From NCBI GenBank assembly GCA_043747555.1, contig JAYTOY010000024.1:10211-74210 (forward strand): a stretch of DNA of 64,000 nt, in the 5' to 3' direction. Under the pieces are notes generated by a model. The model saw only the letters and a program-made list of their open reading frames with translations. It did no database searches and was not told where the DNA came from. The number at the start of each line of letters is the position of its first letter. The first letter of the stretch is position 1. This document shows positions 44,998-54,900 of the stretch, piece by piece. Source of the DNA: JAYWDA01 sp043747555 (GTDB taxonomy: Bacteria; Bdellovibrionota; Bdellovibrionia; Bdellovibrionales; Bdellovibrionaceae). The translations under genes and the position numbers were made by a program.

Positions 44998-45951
44998 TTA
45001 GTAGTACAGGCCTAGTAACCCGGGCTTGCCGGTTGTACCTGTTGTGGACGATCCCGATCCGCCGACTCCTGCATTAAGCCCTGCATACGGCAGATAGATT
45101 GGATCACTGGTATTTGGTGGAGTTGTTCCACTTCCAGCCATTAAAGTTCCATTTGGGGCCCATCCAGATCCACCGCCGCCACCAGATCCAGCACCAGATA
45201 AATTTCCAGAGCCGCCGCCACCGCCGCCATAATATCCGCCGCCGCCGCCACCACCACCGCCACCACTGAAAGTGGCCGCGGAACCACAGCCACCCGATGC
45301 GCATCCAGTGCCGGTTGTGCCGCCGCCATTTCCACCTTGTCCAGACGATCCCGCAACTCCTGCTGAATTTCCACTTGCACCGCCCGGACCGCTAGCGCTT
45401 TGTGTTCCACCGCCGCCGCCCGAGCCGCCCGAGCCGTTTGAACCATTTGAAGCTGAGACCCCGCCACCAGCGCCGCCGGCGCCCGGCGGCAACGTAGCAG
45501 TTGTTGATTTCGCGGCCCCACCGCCACCACCACCGCCTGCAACAAGGAGCTGTGTTGTGTTCCGCTTGATTTCGGTTCGACCGCCACCTGATCCACTAGT
45601 GCCGGCCGCAGCACCGCTGAAACCGCCGTCGCCAACAAGGATTGTAAGACTCTCGCCTGGAATAACTTGAATTGTCGCGATCGCATACCCGCCACCACCG
45701 CCACTACCACCCGTAATTGTGCTTCCACTTCCATACCCGGCACCGCCGCCACCACCCCAAGCCTTTACTGTGAGTTGATAGCAACCTGCAGGAACAATGA
45801 AAGTATATGGCCCTGAAGCTGTATAGGTGTTTACATAAGCCCCGCTGCCGCTTTGGTTAAGCATTTGCTGGCCCATAAAACCACTATTCCAACCCACCAA
45901 AGTGGGAATCGCCAATAGCAGTAGACTAAGGAAAAAACGCTGATGATTCAT
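44998..45951 (-). CDS. Secreted glycine-rich protein, possibly fibre partner/tip
   Basis: A 317-residue protein with a signal peptide ('FFLSLLLLAIPTLVG'), then a domain start 'YTASGPYTFIVPAGCYQLTVKAWGGGGGAG' and a very long glycine/serine-rich stretch (roughly residues 60-290) with runs of five to ten Gly. The phrase pattern 'PGESLTILVGDGG...LLVAGGGGGGG' matches glycine-rich domains of ALK-like and phage-adhesin-like proteins. The ATG (45951) overlaps the fibre stop codon (TAATG), so it is co-translated with the fibre. A distal binding or assembly partner of the fibre is my inference. Confidence 0.8.
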   Translation of the reverse strand: MNHQRFFLSLLLLAIPTLVGWNSGFMGQQMLNQSGSGAYVNTYTASGPYTFIVPAGCYQLTVKAWGGGGGAGYGSGSTITGGSGGGGGYAIATIQVIPGESLTILVGDGGFSGAAAGTSGSGGGRTEIKRNTTQLLVAGGGGGGGAAKSTTATLPPGAGGAGGGVSASNGSNGSGGSGGGGGTQSASGPGGASGNSAGVAGSSGQGGNGGGTTGTGCASGGCGSAATFSGGGGGGGGGGYYGGGGGGSGNLSGAGSGGGGGSGWAPNGTLMAGSGTTPPNTSDPIYLPYAGLNAGVGGSGSSTTGTTGKPGLLGLYY

Positions 45952-48900
45952 TACCACCCAGAAGACCAAGAAATATAGCAGACGTTATTGAAGTAACTGA
46001 TCGAATAAATAGTTTCCAATCCACCTGTGGTTGGTCCGTTAGCGGGTTTCATCTTTAAGGTTGTACAGCCTGAGAAGTTATAGGTTCTTGGGTTTAAATC
46101 GGTGAGTAGAATGGTGTACGAGCCACCATTTTGCATTCCATTCAAGGTGAGATTGTTACTGCCAACAGATTGAAGCAGTTGATTGTTCCCTTGAGAAAAA
46201 TTGATGATGCCCCCAGTGGCAACCACGACTGTTGGTGAAACAATCTGTCCAGTTACTTGAAGTGCTGCACCTGGAGAGTTACTGCTAATCCCAACTTTAC
46301 CAACAAAAAACGCTGCGGTTTCGCCAGTAGTATTAGCAAATCTAGCAGTGGCCGAGGAGCTACTACCACTTGTGAAGCTGGCGACCGAGCCGGTGTTTGC
46401 TGAAGTGCCGACTTCAAGCGGATAGCCTGGAGAGTTACTGCTAATTCCGACATTGCCGGTGTTAGTGATGCGCATTCGCTCGAGTCCACCAGTTGAAAAT
46501 CCTAATATGTCAGTGCCGCCACTGAATAAACCTATTGATGTAGATCCCACACCTACTGAAGGAGCTGCTGCTGTTCCTGTTGCAGAAACCATCTGGCCTG
46601 TCATCGATCCACCAGCCAGTGGTAAATAACTTCCTGAAGCAATCGTTCTTCGCACAGATGTCGAATCAGTGAAATACAAATTCATTCCATCATACTCAAC
46701 AGCACCCGCTTCGGGGGATGTTAGATTTACACCGGTTCTGAATTTAAGAGGTGCTGAATTGGCGGCAGCAGCTCCAGCTTTTAATTCAAGCGACGCTGTC
46801 GGAGTTGTTGTACCAATTCCAACGCCAACTTTTTCGAAGATACTTACATCACCGTTTTGATCAATTCGCATTCGACCAGCAGCATCAGTACTGTCCATCG
46901 CCCCATTTGCTTTAGTGTAAAAAACAATTTTGCCACCCCGTACATCTGTTGCAAAGTCTTGTGTGGCCTCAAAATTTATCGCAGCTGACGAACCAGCTGC
47001 ATATGATGCACTACCGTATCCATAGGCAGCGAGGGAACCAAGACTATCGCCAGTTTGAACACTAGCCAGTGAAACCGGAGTACCCCGGGCTCTTTTAAAG
47101 GTCAGGCGGGCCGCACCAGTATTTGATATTTGAGTTGATACTATGCCGCGAAGTGGATCGCCACCAGTTTGAACCACTTCGAGTCTGCCAGTTGGCGAAG
47201 TTGTCCCGATTCCGACATTGCCGGCAGCATCAATTCGCATTCTTTCAGTCCCAGCTGTTGAAAATCCTAAAATATCTGGTCCACCGTTAAATAAACCTAA
47301 TGTTGTTGCGCCAACCCCGAAAGCGGGAGCAGCTGCAGTTCCTGCAGCAGAAATCAATGACCCGGACATTGTGTCGCCAGCTCGGTTCACTGGCATAAAG
47401 CCAAGTGCTTTTTCCGCTGCGAAATAATCCCATGTTAAAGCTGCTTGATTCCATTTTAATGATTGTCCATTTTCTGTGCCAGTTGGAGCGGTAGCTACTT
47501 TTCCAACAATTTTTGTATCAGCATAGTTTTTGGTCGCAGCATCTTGTGCTGAAGTTGGGTCTGTCACAAAAACTAATTTGTTTGAACCCATTGATTGGGA
47601 GTTCATAAAGGCCACAGAGCCATCTTTCCGAATAAAATTAGCAGCTCCGGTCGTCACTGCTGCGTCAACATATTGCTTGTTGGCGGCCTCTAAGGTCGCC
47701 GTTGGATCTTGATTAAGAACTAACTTGCCGGTTATTGTATCGCCAGCTTTGTTCACTGGTGCATAACTTAAGCCAGTTGTAATATCTGCATTAGATAAGT
47801 TTGCATTAATCCAGTTGCTGCCGGTGTATCTTAAAAAGTTTCCAGAAGCTAACGAGGTGATCGAAAGTCCTACGCCTTTTAACTTATCAACACTTGTTGT
47901 GTTGTACGTTCCGCTGACGTCACCAACAAAGGTGCTTGCGCTTCCAAGTTTCAAGTTAAAAGCGTCATATTCTGTTTTTGAAATCAATCCGGCTGTCACA
48001 GATGCCGTGTTGGCCATCGGAATATTTAATGTGTGGATAGTGGTGGAAGTCGTAAAAATAGGAGCAGTTCCGCTGCTTCCGTTAGCAAAAGTTTGAGACG
48101 GACCTGTAGCGCCATTTAAGCTTGATAAGCCAGTGCCCGCGACGGGAGTATAATAATCCCATGTTAAAGTGGTTTGATTCCATCTTAATGATTGCCCGTC
48201 TTCAGCGCCAGTTGGAGCCGTAGCTACTTTTCCAAGAATTTTTGTATCCGCATAGTTTTTAGTCGCAGCATCTTGTGCTGATGTTGGCTCCGCTACGGAG
48301 GTCAGTCTCCTTGATCCCATTGATTGGTCACCAGTGAAAGGAACAGTGCCATCTTTCCGAATATAATTTGCGGCATCGGTTGTGATGGCTGCATTAACAA
48401 ACTGTTTCGTTGCAGCGCCTAAATTTCCAGAGGGATCACTCGACAAATACAATAAACCTGTCATTGAATCGCCAGCTTTGTTCAATGGTGTATAACTCAA
48501 GCCGGCCGTGATATCTCCACCTGATAAGCTTGCATTAATCCAGTTGCTGCCGTCGTATTTTAAAAAGTTTCCAGAAGCTAATGAGGTGATCGAAAGTGCT
48601 GCGCCTTTTAACTTATCAACGATAGTGTTGTTGTAAACGCCGCTGACATCCCCAGCAAAAGTTGTTGCAGTGCCGAGCTTGTTATTAAAAGTATTAAAAT
48701 CAGTAGATGATAAAAATCCTGAAGCAGTTACTGATGATTGTGGCATTGAAATATCAGGATTGGCTCCTCCACTTGATGCCAGCGGTGATGTTGCTGTGAC
48801 ACCAGTCACGGTGCCTGCAGGTGCAGCCACCCAACTTAAATTTCCTGCGCCATCGGTTCTTAAAACCTGGCCTGCGGTTCCATTACTGTTAGGTAAAATC

Positions 48901-49928
48901 CAATTCAAAGTACCACTCATGCTGCTTGCAGAAATTTGAAGATAATTTGCACCGTTATAGATTTTTAAGTTCGTCGCTGCGACATTTAGGCCGGTGACCG
49001 TCCCAGAAGAATAAATATTGCCAGTCGTATTAATTCCGACCGCTCCACCAAAAGTTCCTGTAGAAATTTTTGCGGCATCCAGCGAAGGGATGTCAGCCGC
49101 GACTAAGCTGTTTGTACCGCTGGTCACGCGGCCTTTAGCATCGGTTGTCACTTGGTAATACGTTCCGGCTGTTCCAACATTAGGTAAGGATCCAGCGACT
49201 GCCGTTGAGATCGCAGAATCAACGTATGTTTTATTGGTGATGTCGCTGGCACCGCTCGGTGTTCCGGAAAACTGAGGTGCATTTGAAAACGAAACAGTGC
49301 CTGTGAACGTTGGGGCTGAACTCGGGGTAAGATATGAGCTACTGGTTCCAGCTATTAAATTTACCAGCTCTGCCACTTGCGCAGAAGTTAGAGGCGTCGA
49401 TTGACTTCCGTTACTGATTTTTAAAAACTCTGAAGCCAGTGATCCGCCCACTCGGTCTGAATTAAATGCGAATGGGGCTGCGCCTAACTTAATGTCAGCG
49501 ATCGGCTGATAGGATCCCGTATCGAAAATCTGAACAAACAAACTGCGTTGATCCCCACTGGCCGGATTATAAGTACAACCTGACGTTGTGATCGGCGCTA
49601 GATTTGAAAACAAAGCGGCTAGATCAGTAGTTGTATATCCCACATTGACAACGCCCGTACCCACCTGCAAAGCAAAGGCTCCATTTGTCACTGGCGCCAA
49701 GTTGTGATTTTCTTCATACAAGACGCACGGGGTAGAACTTGATCCATTCGTTGGACTTTTAATTTGCACCTTGAAATTTTGAGGGGTCGTAACTGGATTA
49801 AAGGGAGCCACTTTATCTTGGATGTACCCTTCGTAGGTTAAAAACTGCGGCCCGACTGCCATCGCAGTCAGCGAGACCAAGGATAAAACTAACATTAAGA
49901 AAAGAAATTTTAATTTAGAAATGAACAT
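45951..49928 (-). CDS. Large secreted tail-fibre-like adhesin (MAT-like)
   Basis: A 1325-residue protein with a signal peptide ('LFLMLVLSLVSLTAMA'), then an N-terminal domain 'GPQFLTYEGYIQDKVAPFNPVT...' (about residues 25-165). The rest is built like a trimeric phage tail fibre: repeated 'LTSLASGNFLRY-GSNWINA', 'NKAGDSMTG', 'EAANKQYVDAAVTT', 'SMGS-KL--V-DPTSAQDAATKNYAD' and 'GNVGIGTTSPTGRLEV' elements. Such Sec-secreted, tail-fibre-like proteins are known from Bdellovibrio as mosaic adhesive trimers (MAT) used to recognise prey. Specific partner surfaces cannot be read from sequence. It is the middle gene of a three-gene overlapping operon. Confidence 0.85.
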   Translation of the reverse strand: MFISKLKFLFLMLVLSLVSLTAMAVGPQFLTYEGYIQDKVAPFNPVTTPQNFKVQIKSPTNGSSSTPCVLYEENHNLAPVTNGAFALQVGTGVVNVGYTTTDLAALFSNLAPITTSGCTYNPASGDQRSLFVQIFDTGSYQPIADIKLGAAPFAFNSDRVGGSLASEFLKISNGSQSTPLTSAQVAELVNLIAGTSSSYLTPSSAPTFTGTVSFSNAPQFSGTPSGASDITNKTYVDSAISTAVAGSLPNVGTAGTYYQVTTDAKGRVTSGTNSLVAADIPSLDAAKISTGTFGGAVGINTTGNIYSSGTVTGLNVAATNLKIYNGANYLQISASSMSGTLNWILPNSNGTAGQVLRTDGAGNLSWVAAPAGTVTGVTATSPLASSGGANPDISMPQSSVTASGFLSSTDFNTFNNKLGTATTFAGDVSGVYNNTIVDKLKGAALSITSLASGNFLKYDGSNWINASLSGGDITAGLSYTPLNKAGDSMTGLLYLSSDPSGNLGAATKQFVNAAITTDAANYIRKDGTVPFTGDQSMGSRRLTSVAEPTSAQDAATKNYADTKILGKVATAPTGAEDGQSLRWNQTTLTWDYYTPVAGTGLSSLNGATGPSQTFANGSSGTAPIFTTSTTIHTLNIPMANTASVTAGLISKTEYDAFNLKLGSASTFVGDVSGTYNTTSVDKLKGVGLSITSLASGNFLRYTGSNWINANLSNADITTGLSYAPVNKAGDTITGKLVLNQDPTATLEAANKQYVDAAVTTGAANFIRKDGSVAFMNSQSMGSNKLVFVTDPTSAQDAATKNYADTKIVGKVATAPTGTENGQSLKWNQAALTWDYFAAEKALGFMPVNRAGDTMSGSLISAAGTAAAPAFGVGATTLGLFNGGPDILGFSTAGTERMRIDAAGNVGIGTTSPTGRLEVVQTGGDPLRGIVSTQISNTGAARLTFKRARGTPVSLASVQTGDSLGSLAAYGYGSASYAAGSSAAINFEATQDFATDVRGGKIVFYTKANGAMDSTDAAGRMRIDQNGDVSIFEKVGVGIGTTTPTASLELKAGAAAANSAPLKFRTGVNLTSPEAGAVEYDGMNLYFTDSTSVRRTIASGSYLPLAGGSMTGQMVSATGTAAAPSVGVGSTSIGLFSGGTDILGFSTGGLERMRITNTGNVGISSNSPGYPLEVGTSANTGSVASFTSGSSSSATARFANTTGETAAFFVGKVGISSNSPGAALQVTGQIVSPTVVVATGGIINFSQGNNQLLQSVGSNNLTLNGMQNGGSYTILLTDLNPRTYNFSGCTTLKMKPANGPTTGGLETIYSISYFNNVCYISWSSGW
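47420..48689 (-). repeat. Internal tandem duplication in the fibre gene (729-bp period)
   Basis: The stretch at about 47420-47960 recurs at about 48149-48689, offset by exactly 729 bases (243 codons), with high similarity. Matching anchors are the CATGTTAAAG segments at 47431 and 48160 and CAGTTGCTGC at 47812 and 48541. The offset is a multiple of three, so the frame is kept. Boundaries are approximate. Confidence 0.85.
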
Positions 49929-50175
49929 TGGACCTGACTAGGTAGGTGGTCGTCGTGCGAGCCACAGTTTCTTGCGATACTACGACAACTCTACTTTTAA
50001 CCGAAAAAGTCGGAGAAGTTCCCTGGGAATCAGACCCAATAACGGATCTTCCGTTGCCAGAATTCGCCACGCTGTTACCAGGATTAAAATTCCCTCTACC
50101 TAATAAAGAAGTCAGCTCGGGCTTGGCAGCTTTGCAGGAAGATAAAACTAATAATGATAAGATGAGGGTGATCAT
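49915..50175 (-). CDS. Small lipoprotein, first gene of the fibre operon
   Basis: An 86-residue lipoprotein: signal 'MITLILSLLVLSSC' with Cys14 at the lipobox, then a Ser/Gly/Asn-rich mature part. Its coding end overlaps the start of the fibre gene by 14 bases. The ribosome site is weak (ATAAG), and the longer in-frame ATG at 50199 would add eight residues. By position it may be an anchor or assembly factor for the fibre. That is inference; no family is recognised. Confidence 0.65.
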   Translation of the reverse strand: MITLILSLLVLSSCKAAKPELTSLLGRGNFNPGNSVANSGNGRSVIGSDSQGTSPTFSVKSRVVVVSQETVARTTTTYLVRSNVHF

Positions 50176-50296
50176 CTTATATTCAGCAGCAAATAACATG
50201 ATGATGTTTCGGCCAAACTAGACCTTCACTTAAGCCCTTTAAAAAAAAATTTGTCGTGTCTATCTGGGACAACGTATCGATTTGGGTCTTCCCCAT

Positions 50297-50806
50297 CTAA
50301 TGAGTGATATGGTTTCCAATATCAAGGACATGAACCATGCCCTCCTTAACTTCAAAGAGCACTCGGTAACCACTATCAAGCCTTACGGTATGTTGAACTG
50401 AATGAGTTTTAAGTTTTTCGAAATGCCATTTTTTTGGTTGTTCGTAAAGACCTTGGGGTCCCTTCTCGTTGATCAACTTAATAAATTCATCAAAATGCTT
50501 CTGGTTGATGGGATTTAATTTGGCCTGAGCTTTTTCTGCTTTATGAGTTAAGGTAAACGACTCATTGAAGGAAGTAGGCTTTGTTGCCAAAACCCGTGGC
50601 GGCGCCGCCGCCGCTGTTACAGAATATTTTTGGATCAGCGCCTCGACCGTTCGATCGTCAGGCTTTTCAAGCTTTCCAAACTCATTCCAGAATTCATCAT
50701 TGGAAGAAATAGAAGGATGATTTAACATTTGTGCAACCCTGCAATTCATCGCCGAAGCTGCAACCGAGAAGAAAATGACCAAGGAAAAAGTTTTAATTGG
50801 ATTCAC
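50297..50806 (-). CDS. Secreted RelE/ParE-fold toxin-like protein
   Basis: A 169-residue protein with a signal peptide ('FSLVIFFSVAASA', cleavage before MNC), about 60 linker residues, and a C-terminal domain (residues ~88-169). That domain reads 'KAEKAQAKLNPINQKHFDEF', 'KWHFEKLKTHSVQHTVRLDSGYRVLFEV' and 'VHVLDIGNHITH', the pattern of RelE/ParE/HigB ribosome-dependent or RNase toxins (helix pair, L-x-G-yR-ilfe, v-v-l-I-x-H). RelE-like toxins are normally cytoplasmic partners of antitoxins; a signal peptide suggests an exported effector. Start GTG (AGAGG upstream); its start overlaps the preceding gene's end. Confidence 0.75.
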   Translation of the reverse strand: MNPIKTFSLVIFFSVAASAMNCRVAQMLNHPSISSNDEFWNEFGKLEKPDDRTVEALIQKYSVTAAAAPPRVLATKPTSFNESFTLTHKAEKAQAKLNPINQKHFDEFIKLINEKGPQGLYEQPKKWHFEKLKTHSVQHTVRLDSGYRVLFEVKEGMVHVLDIGNHITH

Positions 50807-51761
50807 AACTTAAAACCTCTTTGGCAATTTTAGATTTTCCGCTGAGAGCCAGCTTGTTAAGCCTTGAAAAAATAGACTTCATATTTTTTAATTTCAGCAC
50901 AGCTTGCTCCATGATGGCGGCAAGTTTAAGGACGCCGGCCCCGGTCAGGGAGGAAAGGCCAAAGGAGATTAAAACCTCCCCACCCAAATGGCAGCCAAAC
51001 TCTAAAATTAAATCGCTATTTAGATCTGACAAAGAGTTTTTTAAGCTGATCATTTCACTTTCTAAATGTCTGACAAATTCAAGCATTGCACGACCCTGGG
51101 CTGAGAGTTCGCTCCATAGGCCCCGAGGATTTTTAAGAAGCTCTTGCAGGCCATCTTTTAGACCTAAGATGCGATCCTTGCTGCCACGCAAACTATTAGA
51201 AAGGCAGGTTCCAAGCTGCTGCATAAGAATTGACCCTTGCATTTGACCTTGTAAATTTGAAATCATTTGCTGAGGAGCTTTTGAATCAAAGCAGGGCGAC
51301 GAAAACGAAGAGGCTTGCGCCTCATTAAGAAAAAGTTTGTGAATATAAAATCTGGATTGGCTTTTGAAAGATTTGGAAAATGGCAGGCAAATTTTTGTAA
51401 CCTCAGCTTGGGTACGACCCTTTAAATAAAGACTAAAAGGGCGATTCCTGGAAGTTTTACCCTGGCAGGCAAATTCGTCTATAGAGATTTTAAAAAGGGC
51501 TTCTTCTGAATTCAGTTTTAAGTCCAATTTTAAAATCGCAATTTCATGTGGCTTTTGCTGATTAAAGTAAATTTGATCCAAAGACCCCTGAATCAAAGCC
51601 CCGGATCTTTTTAAGTCGAGCTCTTTTAAGCCAAATTTGAGGACCTGCTGAGAAACCTCATAGATATCAAGAGCGGGATAGTGGGTCGAATTTTCTTGGA
51701 AATACTCATCAGCCAAGGAAATGCATGGGATTATAAAAAGAAACAAAAATGTTAGCTTCAC
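50793..51761 (-). CDS. Secreted protein overlapping the RelE-like toxin gene
   Basis: A 322-residue protein with a signal peptide ('LTFLFLFIIPCISLA', cleavage before DEYF), an N-terminal beta-rich part (residues ~20-150) with four cysteines in the region ('FACQGK', 'EVTKICLPF', 'SSPCFD') and a C-terminal helical part with a hydrophobic stretch ('LGGEVLISFGLSSLTGAGVLKL'). No domain is recognised. Its 3' end overlaps the RelE-like gene by 14 bases, so the two are co-expressed; it may be a carrier, a second toxin or an immunity-like partner. Start GTG at 51761. Confidence 0.7.
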   Translation of the reverse strand: MKLTFLFLFIIPCISLADEYFQENSTHYPALDIYEVSQQVLKFGLKELDLKRSGALIQGSLDQIYFNQQKPHEIAILKLDLKLNSEEALFKISIDEFACQGKTSRNRPFSLYLKGRTQAEVTKICLPFSKSFKSQSRFYIHKLFLNEAQASSFSSPCFDSKAPQQMISNLQGQMQGSILMQQLGTCLSNSLRGSKDRILGLKDGLQELLKNPRGLWSELSAQGRAMLEFVRHLESEMISLKNSLSDLNSDLILEFGCHLGGEVLISFGLSSLTGAGVLKLAAIMEQAVLKLKNMKSIFSRLNKLALSGKSKIAKEVLSCESN

Positions 51762-51870
51762 ATATTAACTTCGGTCTTAATTGTAACTTTTTAAACGGGC
51801 AGGAGGGCTAGTCCTGGATAGGGAGAAGTGTGTCAGCAAAATCTGCTTGATTCAATTGTGTTCGTTTTGT

Positions 51871-51903
51871 CACATTTGTTTTCACATTTGTTTTCACATT
51901 TTA
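51871..51903 (+). repeat. Short tandem repeat upstream of ndvB
   Basis: The 12-base unit CACATTTGTTTT occurs at 51871-51882 and 51883-51894, followed by a partial third copy CACATTTTA. It lies just upstream of the ndvB start codon, in a position where repeat-number change could alter expression. Confidence 0.8.
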
Positions 51904-51913
51904 AAACAATCTT

Positions 51914-54900
51914 ATGTTAGGTTCTGCCGTGATTTCAGCGAATCTGAACTTTGAAGAACCCATTAGGGCCGAAATTTTTAGTGCAAGCCGACTTGAATCG
52001 CATGCGATCAGTTTGGCACAGTCGCAACCGATTTTGGAAAATTCTAAAAAGGGCAAGTATTTCACTCATCGAATCACAGACAATCGCAAGGTTCTAGAAT
52101 CTTCCTATGTTCAAATCCTTCAGGCTGTCGAAGATAAGCGCGCGATCACCCCTGCGGCTGAATGGTTGATCGACAATTTTCATATTATTAGGTCCCTGTT
52201 AAAAGATATTCACGATCACTTGCCGCCCAAATTTTATCAAGAGTTGCCCAAGTTAGCAGCAGGTCCTTTGACAGGATATCCTAGGGTTTTTGGAATTGCC
52301 TGGGCCTACATTGCCCATACCGATAGCTCTTTTGACCCGGAGCTTTTAAGATTATTTTTAAAATCTTATCAAACAGTGCAGCCGCTGACGATCGGTGAGC
52401 TTTGGGCCGTGCCCATCACTTTGCGCGTTTTACTGATTGAAAATCTAAGACGCCTAAGCGTTCGAATCGTCGGCTCGCAAACGGCCAGACAACAGGCTGA
52501 TGCAATATCCGATGAAGTTCTTGGCCTGAGTGGCACGCCTTCAAGATCGATTGATTTAATAATCAAAGAATTAAGCTTACTTCCGTTTTCTGACTCGCTA
52601 GCAGTTCAATTATTACAGCGCCTGCGTTTTCAAGAATCAAGAATCGACCCGATCTTGCAATGGCTGAATGATAAATTAGCGCAAGATAAAACAAATCCTG
52701 ATGAAGCCGTGTCGAATGAGCTGAGCGGGCAAACAGGTGCCAATGCAACGGTCAGAAATATTATCACAAGCTCGCGGCAAATGGCGGCGTTCAACTGGCA
52801 AGATTTTTTTGAAGATGTCAGCTTGGCGGAAGCGGCCTTTCGTAGCAATCCAATTTATGAGCAGCTTGATTTTTCAACAAGGAATAGATATCGCCAAGCC
52901 CTTGAGGAGCTCTCAAAATACTCGAAAGTATCTGAGATTGAAATTGCCCGCGATTTAGTCAAAAAAACTCAGGTGCGTCCACCTGAAATGGACGCTAACT
53001 CGAGTCGCACTTTGGATCTAGGTTTTTACCTTATTTCTTCAGGGCGAAAAGAGGTTGAAAAAGAAATTCAGTTCCATCCCAGTTGGCGACTACGTTGGAC
53101 CCGATTTTATATTGATTACGGGATCACTATTTATTTGTCAGGCATCCTTGCTCTGACGGGATTTGCATTATCTTACGCGCTTAGTTTAACGACCGGATCC
53201 TATTTATTGTTGAATCTACCGCTTATTTTAGCCGCCTTTCCAGCTTCTGAGATTGCCATTGCTATTATGAATCGATTGACGGTGGCATTTTTAGGTCCTC
53301 GGCATTTACCAAGACTAAGTCTAAGATTTGGTATTCCTGAAGAATTAAAAACTTTTGTTGTTGTTCCTACGTTATTCACAAAACCCCATCAGATTGAATC
53401 CCAGCTTGAGCAGCTGGAGATACATTATTTATCTAATAACGAGGACAACGTTTACTTTGCTATCTTAAGTGATGTCAGTGATAGCGATTCAGAAAATTCT
53501 TTTCTAGATATTAAACTTTTAGAAATTGCAAAAAATAAACTAGATGAGTTAAACAGGAAATATCCTCCCGAAGCTGGTAAAGACCTTCGATTTTACATTT
53601 TTCAGCGTCGACGATTGTATAATCCTTCTGAAAGAAAATGGATGGGTTGGGAGCGAAAACGTGGGAAGTTGACCGAATTCAATCGCCTGGCTTTAGGTCA
53701 CAAAGACACATCTTTTATTTCTTTAGATGAAAAGCCGGTTTTAATTCCCAAGGATGTTCGTTTCGTAATCACTCTGGATGCGGATACGCGCTTACCCAAT
53801 GGATCTGTCGTCCAATTAATTGGAACATTAGCGCATCCTTTAAATCGGCCATGGATTGATCAAAATTCAGGGAGGGTCACTGGTGGTTACGGCATCCTTC
53901 AGCCACGAATCACTCCAGCGCTTCCGTCGTTAAAGGAAAGTACTATCTTTCAGCGAATTTCAACGGGCGATGCTGGTTTAGATCCTTATGCAGCGGCCAT
54001 TTCTGACGTGTATCAGGATCTTTTTAAAGAGGGATCTTACACAGGAAAAGGAATTTACGACGTTAGAATTTTTGAAGAAGCCCTAAAAGATCGCATTCCA
54101 GAAAATTCTTTATTAAGTCATGATCTGTTTGAAGGAATATTTGCGCGCTGTGGATTGATCAGTGATGTCGAATTTTTAGAAGATTTTCCGTATCATACAG
54201 AAGTGTCGTTTGCTAGAAGTCACCGATGGACACGCGGTGATTGGCAATTGCTACCGTGGCTTATGGGCCGAAGCGGTCGATCCATATCAGCCTTGGGGTA
54301 CTGGAAAATAATTGATAACCTTCGCAGATCTATGCTGGGTCCAGCCTGTCTGCTGTTAGTGATTCTGGCCTTTTCTCTTCCGACAGAGCAATCATTTATT
54401 TGGCTGGGACTGGTCATAGTTAGTTTTTCAGTCACGACACTGGTGGCCGTCATTGCCGAGATATTCAATATCGGAACAAAAATATCATGGCGCGATCAAA
54501 TGCGTTTCGCCGCGACTGATTTTTTATCTGGTGTCGAACGGATAATTTTTCAGATTATCTTGCTAGCCCGGCAAAGCTGGAATTCAATCGATGCGATCGC
54601 AAGATCGTTATTTCGTATTTTTATCAGTCACCGTAAAATGTTAGAATGGACAACCGCGGCCCAGTCGCAGGCTGCGGCGAATATCTCGGTGGGATATTTT
54701 TTGCGCAGCTATCTGGGGTCATTAATTTTAACAATTCTTAGTGCTGGTGTTGTCCTTATCTTTAATCCTAAAGGTTTTGTAGAGTTTTTGCCTTTAGTTT
54801 TTCTTTGGTTAACAGCTCCGTTGATTGCACGTTACATTAGCTTGCCGCCTAAACCAAAATTAATAAAACCATTAAAGAAAAAAGATATTCAGTACTTGCG

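Noticed and set aside
45141..45755. Long open frames antisense to, or shifted from, the glycine-rich gene
   Set aside because: They arise from the GGN-rich composition (Pro/Ala-rich translations), with no ribosome site or domain.
45000..45950. Regularly spaced GC-rich repeats that could be mistaken for a CRISPR array
   Set aside because: They are in-frame glycine codons of a protein; there are no spacers of constant length and no cas genes.
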